A stretch of DNA of 5,080 nucleotides from Oscillospiraceae bacterium. Lineage in GTDB: Bacteria; Bacillota_A; Clostridia; Saccharofermentanales; Saccharofermentanaceae. The notes beneath the pieces were generated by a model. It searched no databases. It was not told the origin of the DNA and saw nothing but the letters and a program-made list of their open reading frames with translations. Below are positions 1 to 5,080 of the stretch, piece by piece; the stretch's first letter is position 1, and the number at the start of each line of letters is the position of its first letter. The position numbers and the translations under genes are program-made. The stretch is taken from assembly GCA_902803365.1 (NCBI GenBank), contig CADCPU010000426.1, forward strand, positions 1 through 5,080, in the 5' to 3' direction.

Positions 1-80
1 GCCTTTGTGATCTTGTTCGACGGCCATTTGCGATCCTTCAAGACGATCTCCGGCATACGTCTGTACTTTTGATAATTCAT
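1..80 (-). CDS. leuA: 2-isopropylmalate synthase, N-terminal fragment (gene continues beyond the left edge)
   Basis: Only the first 26 codons are in the window. The peptide begins MNYQKYRRMPEIVLKDRKWP and continues SNKITKA. This matches the start of the long-type LeuA family as I recall it (an M-N-Y-x-K-Y-x-x-x-P opening, then a D-R-x-W-P motif and a K-I-T-K-A-like stretch just before the catalytic TIM barrel). LeuA condenses acetyl-CoA with 2-oxoisovalerate to 2-isopropylmalate, the first committed step of leucine synthesis, in the cytoplasm. The ATG at 78-80 is preceded by GGAGGT (88-93) with a 7-base spacing, so the start is secure. The leader directly upstream is a T-box with a leucine specifier, which independently supports the call. 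The catalytic and regulatory domains lie outside the window and cannot be checked. Confidence 0.88.
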   Translation of the reverse strand, partial: MNYQKYRRMPEIVLKDRKWPSNKITK

Positions 81-87
81 TTTCGAT

Positions 88-93
88 ACCTCC
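88..93 (-). promoter_or_regulatory. Ribosome binding site of leuA
   Basis: GGAGGT sits 7 bases before the leuA ATG, just after the U-tract of the leader terminator. It is therefore transcribed only when the T-box reads through. Confidence 0.85.
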
Positions 94-133
94 AAACAAA
101 AAGCCCCTCCATCTCACTTAGAGACGAAGGGGC
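94..133 (-). terminator. Intrinsic terminator of the leuA T-box leader
   Basis: In the minus-strand RNA, GCCCCUUCGUCUC (133-121) pairs with GAGAUGGAGGGGC (115-103) across a UAAGU loop. The stem is 13 pairs with two G-U wobbles and is followed by UUUUUGUUU (102-94). It ends one base before the leuA ribosome binding site. It is placed and shaped as the off-state of the T-box; its 5' arm overlaps the segment that would join the antiterminator. Confidence 0.93.
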
Positions 134-136
134 GTT

Positions 137-150
137 CGCGGTACCACTCT
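137..150 (-). promoter_or_regulatory. T-box consensus element (antiterminator, tRNA acceptor-end binding)
   Basis: AGAGUGGUACCGCG differs from the usual AGGGUGGUACCGCG at only one base. UGGU at 146-143 implies an A discriminator base on the cognate tRNA, which fits tRNA-Leu. Confidence 0.95.
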
Positions 151-273
151 AATTCATCCGTCATTGGATGCGCTCTGCGGATACAAGGTCCTGACCTGAT
201 ATCCTGTTCATGTTAACGGTGAACCTCCGTCTGAACCTACTAACAAAAGTGTTCTGCTCAGCCGCTCAAAGGT

Positions 274-276
274 GAG
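274..276 (-). promoter_or_regulatory. Specifier codon CUC (Leu) of the T-box
   Basis: CUC lies in the 3' half of Stem I in the conserved setting GAA-CUC-ACC. It is followed by the purine usually seen 3' of specifiers. The overlapping triplets ACU (Thr) and UCA (Ser) fit neither the standard register nor the leuA target. Confidence 0.83.
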
Positions 277-379
277 TTCCCAAGATCTCGATCCGTTGCC
301 TTACACCTGCCGGCAACTCTCTGCGCGATCAGAAGATCAAAGTACTGATCCTTATCAATGCGTTTCAAATATACAAATA

Positions 380-408
380 AAATAACAAATCTTCAGTCTT
401 TATGTCAA
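380..408 (-). promoter_or_regulatory. Sigma-A type promoter of the leuA T-box transcript
   Basis: A perfect -35 box TTGACA (408-403) is followed after 17 bases by TTATTT (385-380) as the -10. TATTTT one base further on is an alternative. The expected start is near 373, leaving about 40 nt before Stem I. The -35 box lies 3 bases after the stop codon of the upstream small gene, so leuA has its own promoter. Confidence 0.75.
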
Positions 409-411
409 GCA

Positions 412-708
412 TCATTGCTTGTTATCGTAAATGTAATCGAGCTCTTTTTTTGTAAGCTTATGTACCGGCTTATCGTTAGACGGCAGTCTCATACCCTGTG
501 TGAGGGTCCTGCTGTACGATCTTACAGTCTTTTCCCTGTCACCTTTGAGTCTGTTCTGTTTAAAGATAAGGTTCAATCGGGCTCCGTAATAAGACATATC
601 GGCATAGTTATCGCCCAGGTTGTTGGACTTATCAAGCAGAGATCCGAATATCAAGAGCGATAGCCCGAATCCGAGACCGCTTGCAAGTATTATCGAAAAA
701 AACATCAT
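412..708 (-). CDS. Small single-pass membrane protein of unknown function (98 aa)
   Basis: I do not recognise a family. Residues about 3-25 form one strongly hydrophobic segment (FFSIILASGLGFGLSLLIFG region) that could be a membrane anchor or uncleaved signal. The remaining ~73 residues are soluble and basic, with about 15 Lys/Arg against 9 Asp/Glu, several Tyr and no Cys. The tail ends KKELDYIYDNKQ. The first ATG (706-708) lies 4 bases after the TGA of the zinc-ribbon gene. It has only a modest Shine-Dalgarno-like AGGG about 9 bases upstream, so translation is probably coupled to that gene; the next codon is also ATG. Close packing, shared strand and membrane location suggest it works with the upstream membrane protein (inference). 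It could be a family-restricted accessory subunit. A chance ORF is less likely given the clean hydrophobic/hydrophilic layout. Confidence 0.68.
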   Translation of the reverse strand: MMFFSIILASGLGFGLSLLIFGSLLDKSNNLGDNYADMSYYGARLNLIFKQNRLKGDREKTVRSYSRTLTQGMRLPSNDKPVHKLTKKELDYIYDNKQ

Positions 709-712
709 ATCG

Positions 713-1936
713 TCAGCCCTGCCTTTTCTTTACAAAATTGAATATATCGGTCGATTGGGTACGCTCTATATTCTTGGTCACCTTAACGATCTTCTTGATG
801 CCGAATACCATCATTGCGATCGCACCTGCAATGATAACGCCTATGATCTTGCCGTTTCCGTTACTGCTGCTACTGCTTCTCGAACTTGAATTTAACAGAA
901 ATTCGAGCGAAGCATACATCGGGAATGACGAGATCGCCGTAAATACCGCTCCTGCTACCATCATAAGGCTGTAGAACAGCGGTTTGTTCCAAGGAAGACC
1001 GCATACTACCTTACCGGTTGAACCGTTTACGAGGATCGTATTGTGTTTTCCCTTATAGGTAAATGTTACGAACCAGGCCGGAAGCATCGCATATCTTAAG
1101 GAATTGTAATCGATCGCAGTAGAAGGATTAGATGATACGACCTTCTTATTACTGCCCGGAACATCTTTCATTACTTCATTATTGAAATACTCTGAAGTCC
1201 TGAGATTTGCAGCTTTGCTCAGGTCACCGAAAGTAACATCCGATATATTCGAATAGAATCCAAGGAGATAATCTTCGTCAAAAGGCTTAAGTGCCGTAAG
1301 ATTATACGGCTCGAGTCTTCCGCTGCTCTCATCGGACAACATCTGTGAAGCATCCAACGGGAAGTTCTTAAGTTCGATGGATCCTGCTCTGCCGCTGTAT
1401 ATAGTCGTTGACGATTTGCCGCTCTTAACGGTAGATCTGATGAGCATTGCATCAGAATGCTTGACATTCATGATCCAATACGGGATATAGATGCCGCGTA
1501 TGTTCTCCGGCTTAAAATTCTTGACTTCCTTAGGGATAAAGATGCCCTTGTCGATCTTCTTATGGATCTCCTTGATGGCATCTTCCTTGCTGATCGAAAA
1601 CGGTATGATCACATCAGGCTTTTTCTCTCTTGATACCCTGCTGAATACGACATTCGAATTACCGCAATAGATACAAGTCGAAGAAGCTTCCGTACCGTTA
1701 ACTATGATCTCGCCGCCGCAGTGGCTGCAGGTATAGATATAACAATCATAGAAATCAGCGTCTTTAGCCTGATAGATATCCTCCATCGACTCGACTTTTT
1801 CATCCTGTCTGAATTCTTTCTCATCTGCCTCGATATCTTCAGCCTTAAAAGAGCTGCCGCAAGCTTCACATTCGAGAAGGCCGCCCTTAGGATCGAAGAC
1901 TAACGGATATCCGCAATTCTTACATAAAGTTGCCAT
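713..1936 (-). CDS. Membrane protein with tandem N-terminal zinc ribbons (TFIIB/PriA-like zinc-ribbon protein)
   Basis: The 407-residue protein starts at ATG 1934-1936, with AGGAGG (1943-1948) 6 bases upstream. Two zinc ribbons with identical spacing are visible: C5-x2-C8-x14-C23-x2-C26 and C70-x2-C73-x14-C88-x2-C91. An acidic stretch (about 31-65) joins them. A middle domain (about 105-315) follows, opening VIIPFSISKEDAIKEI and including GIYIPYWIM (148-156) and LPAWFVTFTY (285-294). The C-terminus has two likely membrane helices (about 320-348 and 364-385), with a Ser-rich linker (349-359) between them and a basic tail. Such proteins are often annotated as TFIIB-type zinc-ribbon or, misleadingly, PriA-helicase-like proteins; no helicase motif is present. 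The layout recalls Bacillus YdjG, which from memory works with SPFH/PspA membrane-stress proteins. That link is a hypothesis. It has its own promoter and is followed by a coupled small membrane protein gene. Confidence 0.85.
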   Translation of the reverse strand: MATLCKNCGYPLVFDPKGGLLECEACGSSFKAEDIEADEKEFRQDEKVESMEDIYQAKDADFYDCYIYTCSHCGGEIIVNGTEASSTCIYCGNSNVVFSRVSREKKPDVIIPFSISKEDAIKEIHKKIDKGIFIPKEVKNFKPENIRGIYIPYWIMNVKHSDAMLIRSTVKSGKSSTTIYSGRAGSIELKNFPLDASQMLSDESSGRLEPYNLTALKPFDEDYLLGFYSNISDVTFGDLSKAANLRTSEYFNNEVMKDVPGSNKKVVSSNPSTAIDYNSLRYAMLPAWFVTFTYKGKHNTILVNGSTGKVVCGLPWNKPLFYSLMMVAGAVFTAISSFPMYASLEFLLNSSSRSSSSSNGNGKIIGVIIAGAIAMMVFGIKKIVKVTKNIERTQSTDIFNFVKKRQG

Positions 1937-1962
1937 AGTGATCCTCCTTCATTTACTCTGAA

Positions 1963-1991
1963 ATTGTAGAATAACAAAGGCTCAAAAGCAA
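1963..1991 (-). promoter_or_regulatory. Sigma-A type promoter of the zinc-ribbon protein gene
   Basis: TTGCTT (1991-1986) and TACAAT (1968-1963) are separated by exactly 17 bases. The predicted start near 1956 gives a leader of about 20 nt containing the GGAGG site. This makes the zinc-ribbon gene and the small gene after it a separate two-gene unit from the ABC exporter. Confidence 0.7.
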
Positions 1992-2032
1992 CTTTCATAA
2001 GTAAGTAATAGCAGCAACTATTTTCGAGTTGC
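1984..2032 (-). repeat. Small inverted/direct repeat set in the intergenic spacer (possible weak terminator)
   Basis: In the minus-strand RNA, GCAACU (2032-2027) can pair with AGUUGC at 2019-2014 (7-base loop). It can instead pair with a second AGUUGC at 1993-1988, which is followed by UUUU. The near hairpin has no U-tract and the far one has a long loop, so each alone is a poor terminator. The second copy overlaps the -35 box of the next gene. This is the only terminator-like structure after the ABC genes. Confidence 0.35.
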
Positions 2033-2039
2033 GTGAGAT

Positions 2040-3779
2040 TTAATTGATAAATGATTCGTATAATTTAGAATAGAACCCGCCCTGATGAACGAGCTGACTG
2101 TGATTACCAAGCTCGATTATCTTGCCTTTTTCCATAACGACAATAAGATCGGCATCTATGATGGTAGACAATCTGTGCGCGATGATGATCGATGTCCTGC
2201 CTTCGCAGAGGACTCGTACGGCAGAAGTTATCTTGTTTTCGGTAATGGCATCGACTGAAGATGTAGCTTCGTCAAGGATCAGGATCTCAGGATCGCTCAT
2301 AAAAGCGCGGTTGATGCTCAGAAGCTGCCTCTGACCGTTAGAGATGTCTTCCCTCTTACTCGTGATCACCTCTTCATACTTATTCGGAAGGTTCCTGATG
2401 AATGAATGCGAACCGATAAGTTTGGCCGTCTTTACGATCTCTTCGTCTGATACTTCCTTATCGTGAACACCATACAGGATATTGCGCTTGATGGTTGATG
2501 TCTTAAACCATGTATCCTGAGGGACCATACCGACATGAGATCTGAGACTGTTTTTTGATATGGAAGATATCGGATTGCCGCCAACGTAGATACCGCCTGC
2601 TGTCGGCTCATAGAATCTCATGAGGAGATTGATGAGTGTAGTCTTACCGCATCCGGTAGGACCGACGATAGCAACCTTGGTGCCTGACGGGATACTTAAG
2701 TTCATGCCGTCTATAACATTGCGCTTGCCGTCATAAGAGAATACGAGATCTTTAAGCTCGATATCTCCGCTGAACTCAACTGTAGTCTCTTTATCGAGCT
2801 TTTCGGTCTCTTTTTCGTCCAAGTATTCGAAAACACGCGAAGCGCAAGCAAGCGAGTCTGAAAGCTCCGAGAATACTCCTGAGATCTCATTGATCGGCTT
2901 CATATAAGTCGTTGCATATGTAAGAAGGCTCGTAAGTTCACCTACCGTTATGCCGTCTTTGATCGCTATGAAAGAACCGAACAACGCGACCATCGCGTAG
3001 ATCGTTCCGTTAAAAAGTCTCGTGGACGGATTAACGAGCGAAGACAGGAATGTCGATTTTACAGCGACTTTTCGATACGTATCATCGATATCAGCAAGCT
3101 TGTCGTAGATCGAATCTTCGATCTTGTAAGCATCGATCTCATGAAGGTTAGCGATAGTCTCATTTACAAATGCAGCCTGGACTCCGCGTTCTTTTGAAGT
3201 AGCCTTAAGGTGCTTGTTGATCGACTTAAGGAAGATCGAGCTGATAAGGAGCGTGACAGGAGTAATGACAGCGATCATGAGTGCCAGTTTCCAATCGATC
3301 GTAAACATGATGATGAATACGACTATGATCGTTACGACACCCGTAAAGAACTGGTTCAGCGATACGAGAAGTCCGTCACTGATGCTCTCGCAGTCATTTA
3401 TGATAAAACTCTCGATCGAGCCGACGGATGTCTTCTCGATATATGAGACAGGAAGTCTGTTGATCTTATCGTATGCCTCATCCCTGAGCTTTTTGATGAT
3501 CGAATACGAGATCTTGTAATTGATCGTATTCATTATGTAGGTCAATATCGCGGAGATGATAACAAAACCGGCGATCATCAGAACATTTTGGAGCACGATG
3601 CCAAGATCGAATACATCCTGTTTGATGATATCGACGACCTTACCGAAGTAATAAGGTATAAGCAGCGTGAGACCTGATGTGATCGCAGCCAGGATGATCG
3701 AGAGGATAAGTTTTCCGGTACTTCCCTTGGAGAACTTAAGAAGGCGGATCAGAGCGCCGATCGAACTTTTCTTATTCAT
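2040..3779 (-). CDS. ABC exporter half-transporter, subunit with the catalytically competent NBD
   Basis: This 579-residue permease/ATPase fusion has the normal length for a type IV half-exporter. Residues about 22-300 carry six likely membrane helices (about 22-46, 63-84, 140-160, 162-187, 250-275, 280-300). The ATPase domain shows an A-loop Tyr (Y349), Walker A GPTGCGKTT (373-381), Q-loop Q421, Walker B ILILDE with catalytic E504, D510 and switch H535. The signature is ISNGQ (479-483) in place of LSGGQ. I chose ATG 3777-3779 because AAGGAGG (3787-3793) lies 7 bases upstream and the ATG overlaps the TGA of the preceding gene as ATGA. A GTG at 3809 would add ten residues but has no comparable support. 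It should pair with the upstream gene product in the cytoplasmic membrane and export an unknown substrate (drug, peptide or lipid). Confidence 0.93.
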   Translation of the reverse strand: MNKKSSIGALIRLLKFSKGSTGKLILSIILAAITSGLTLLIPYYFGKVVDIIKQDVFDLGIVLQNVLMIAGFVIISAILTYIMNTINYKISYSIIKKLRDEAYDKINRLPVSYIEKTSVGSIESFIINDCESISDGLLVSLNQFFTGVVTIIVVFIIMFTIDWKLALMIAVITPVTLLISSIFLKSINKHLKATSKERGVQAAFVNETIANLHEIDAYKIEDSIYDKLADIDDTYRKVAVKSTFLSSLVNPSTRLFNGTIYAMVALFGSFIAIKDGITVGELTSLLTYATTYMKPINEISGVFSELSDSLACASRVFEYLDEKETEKLDKETTVEFSGDIELKDLVFSYDGKRNVIDGMNLSIPSGTKVAIVGPTGCGKTTLINLLMRFYEPTAGGIYVGGNPISSISKNSLRSHVGMVPQDTWFKTSTIKRNILYGVHDKEVSDEEIVKTAKLIGSHSFIRNLPNKYEEVITSKREDISNGQRQLLSINRAFMSDPEILILDEATSSVDAITENKITSAVRVLCEGRTSIIIAHRLSTIIDADLIVVMEKGKIIELGNHSQLVHQGGFYSKLYESFIN

Positions 3780-5080
3780 GATACGGCCTCCTTCATCTGC
3801 AGATCGCACATCTCTTTATAGACGGAACTCTCCTTAAGAAGATCGTCATGACGCCCGACATTAACGATCTCGCCCTCATCAAGAACGATGATCTTGTCGC
3901 AATTTTTGACTGACTTTATCTTCTGGGAGATGATGACCTTGGTCATCTCATCCTCTAAGCTGTTGAGATTATCGATAAAATGCTTTTCGGTGATGGCATC
4001 AAGACTTGCCGATGCATCATCAAGGACCAGGATCTCCGGTCGGTTTGCCAGAGCTCTTGCGATATTTATCCTCTGTCTTTGACCGCCTGAGAGGTTTTTA
4101 CCGCTCTCGGTCAGGACCTTGTTAACGTCAGTAACAAAATCACGACAGCACGATACATCGAGTGCATAAGAGACATCTTCGTCACTTATATCAGGACGGT
4201 CAAGCTTGATATTGTAATCGACAGTACCCGAGAAGAGCCTGGTCTTCTGCATACAATAACCGACCTTCGGTATTACGCCGTTATCATAAGAGATCTCGCC
4301 TGATGTAGGCTTATAGGTTCCTGCAATGATCGCTCCAAGAGTCGATTTGCCGCAGCCGGTCTTGCCGATGATGCCGACTGATTCACCTCGTCTAATATCA
4401 AGATCGATATTATTGAGCGCATAGGAATCATCGTCATTGTATGAGAAGGCTACCTTATTTAGTGAGAGGATCGTGCCCTCCTTGGTTTCAGGGAAAAGAA
4501 CGATCTCGAGGTCGCTCTCCATTGAGATCACGGCGTTGACTCTGTTGGCACATGCAAGAGCCCTGGAGATCTGTATGATAAGATTCGAGAACTTAAGGAG
4601 CTCTACCAGGATCTGGTTCATGTAATTGAACAAAGCAACAACTGCACCAACTGTAAGGACGCTGCTCTTGATCTCCAAAGCGCCCGTGTAGATAAGCAGG
4701 CATACAAAGAGATTTACGATAAGGAACGTGAGCGGATTAAGGACTGTAGTGATCTTGGCCGAGCCCATCTGAAGGATATTCAAGAGCTTGGTGTGCTCTT
4801 TGAAGTTCTTCGCTTCGTTCTCGGTCTGAATAAATCCTCTAATGACCCTGACGCCATTAAGGCCGTCATCAGTCTCTGTAACGACATTATCGAGCTCGTT
4901 TCTGACGAGCTTATATGCAGGAACTGACTTTTTGAAGTTTAGTCCTACTATCACGCCAAGCACCGTTACTACACCGATAAACAGCACTGCTGTTTTAGGA
5001 TCATAAAGGAACGCCATTATGATACATCCGAGGATTACAAACGGAGATCTCAATAAAAGTCTTAATGCCAAGTTTACGCC
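3776..5080 (-). CDS. ABC exporter half-transporter, subunit with degenerate NBD (5' end outside window)
   Basis: The frame is open to the right edge, giving 434 codons; about 140-150 N-terminal residues (TM1-TM2) are missing compared with a usual ~580. The apparent TTG start at 5071 is an internal Leu codon. Numbering from the edge, TM3-TM6 lie at about 12-26, 30-47, 108-133 and 141-158. Walker A is GKTGCGKST (239-247), Q-loop Q278, and signature a perfect LSGGQ (330-334). Walker B is ILVLDD, so the catalytic Glu is Asp (D355, bases 4016-4018). The switch His is Gln (Q386, bases 3923-3925, in IISQKI). Glu-to-Asp plus His-to-Gln is the pattern of the degenerate subunit in TM287/288-type heterodimeric exporters. 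Its TGA overlaps the start of the partner gene, so the two are co-translated. Substrate is unknown. Confidence 0.92.
   Translation of the reverse strand, partial: GVNLALRLLLRSPFVILGCIIMAFLYDPKTAVLFIGVVTVLGVIVGLNFKKSVPAYKLVRNELDNVVTETDDGLNGVRVIRGFIQTENEAKNFKEHTKLLNILQMGSAKITTVLNPLTFLIVNLFVCLLIYTGALEIKSSVLTVGAVVALFNYMNQILVELLKFSNLIIQISRALACANRVNAVISMESDLEIVLFPETKEGTILSLNKVAFSYNDDDSYALNNIDLDIRRGESVGIIGKTGCGKSTLGAIIAGTYKPTSGEISYDNGVIPKVGYCMQKTRLFSGTVDYNIKLDRPDISDEDVSYALDVSCCRDFVTDVNKVLTESGKNLSGGQRQRINIARALANRPEILVLDDASASLDAITEKHFIDNLNSLEDEMTKVIISQKIKSVKNCDKIIVLDEGEIVNVGRHDDLLKESSVYKEMCDLQMKEAVS
3787..3793 (-). promoter_or_regulatory. Ribosome binding site deciding the start of the second ABC subunit
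   Basis: AAGGAGG lies inside the end of the upstream ABC gene, 7 bases before ATG 3777-3779. It favours this start over the GTG at 3807-3809, which lies upstream of the site itself. Confidence 0.85.

Larger units (their letters stand above)
94..373 (-). ncRNA. T-box riboswitch, leucine-specific, controlling leuA
   Basis: This is a complete T-box leader of about 280 nt. Stem I closes with UUCUG (334-330) pairing with CAGAA (256-252). Its distal hairpin pairs GUUGCC (317-312) with GGCAAC (300-295) around a GGCAGGUGUAA loop. The specifier region reads GGGAACUCACCUUUGAGC, placing a CUC leucine codon at 276-274. Further hairpins follow, including GUUCA/UGAAC (224-206) and GGAUA/UAUCC, then Stem III CAUCC/GGAUG (170-155). 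The T-box sequence AGAGUGGUACCGCG lies at 150-137, and its UGGU (146-143) would pair with the ACCA end of tRNA-Leu. In the T-box mechanism, uncharged tRNA bridges specifier and antiterminator and prevents termination, so leuA is expressed when leucine is short. The 5' end is estimated from the promoter. Confidence 0.93.

Noticed and set aside
94..373. Tandem hairpins as a CRISPR or repeat array
   Set aside because: The hairpins differ from each other and match the ordered parts of a T-box leader; there are no regular repeats and spacers.
406..421. Hairpin as an intrinsic terminator after the small gene
   Set aside because: The stem is only 6 bp and is followed by ACAUAAAG, not a U-tract.
358..974. 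Overlapping plus-strand ORFs of about 90-100 codons
   Set aside because: They are antisense to the zinc-ribbon gene, the small gene and the T-box promoter. They have no convincing ribosome binding sites and low-complexity or unnatural compositions.
1219..1467. Minus-strand 82-codon ORF inside the zinc-ribbon gene
   Set aside because: It is a frame-shifted shadow of a gene with clear domain structure and shows no recognisable features of its own.
3210..3519. Two plus-strand ORFs opposite the ABC membrane domain
   Set aside because: They are antisense shadows of a well-supported ABC gene; the Asp/Arg-rich content comes from repeated gatc/cgat codon patterns on the other strand.
3780..3809. 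Ten-residue N-terminal extension of the second ABC subunit from a GTG
   Set aside because: AAGGAGG is placed correctly for the ATG at 3779, and ATGA overlap with the upstream stop is typical of coupled ABC pairs.
5069..5071. TTG as the start of the first ABC gene
   Set aside because: The frame stays open to the window edge (G-V-N before it) and TM1-TM2 would be missing. This is an internal Leu codon of a gene cut by the edge.

Overview
The window looks like chromosome from an anaerobic low-to-mid GC Firmicute, most likely a Clostridia member. The grounds are a classical T-box leucine leader, strong GGAGG-type ribosome binding sites, sigma-A-like promoters and the protein families present; this assignment is inferred. 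Every gene I can support lies on the minus strand, so the biological order runs from high to low coordinates.

Region 5080-2040 holds two half-size ABC exporter genes with an ATGA stop/start overlap. The upstream one is cut by the window edge. The pair has the reciprocal motif changes of an asymmetric heterodimeric exporter. The first subunit has Asp for the catalytic Glu and Gln for the switch His, but a perfect LSGGQ. The second has the catalytic Glu and His, but a degenerate ISNGQ signature. One ATP site should therefore be active and the other degenerate. The transported substrate cannot be read from the sequence.

Region 2039-1937 is a short intergenic spacer. It has small inverted and direct repeats and a good promoter (TTGCTT-17-TACAAT) for the next gene. 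Region 1936-412 encodes a 407-residue membrane protein with two tandem four-cysteine zinc ribbons at the N-terminus and two C-terminal membrane helices. Four bases after it comes a 98-codon gene for a single-pass membrane protein of unknown function. These two look translationally coupled and are the least understood part of the window.

Region 411-81 holds a perfect TTGACA -35 box placed just after the small gene, then a complete T-box riboswitch. The leader has Stem I with a CUC (Leu) specifier, Stem III, the AGAGUGGUACCGCG box and an intrinsic terminator. It controls leuA (2-isopropylmalate synthase), of which only the first 26 codons are present at 80-1. Leucine biosynthesis is thus switched on by uncharged tRNA-Leu. 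I see no mobile element, tRNA, rRNA or CRISPR array, and no clear case for a wholly new system. The zinc-ribbon/small-membrane-protein pair is the best candidate for undescribed biology.
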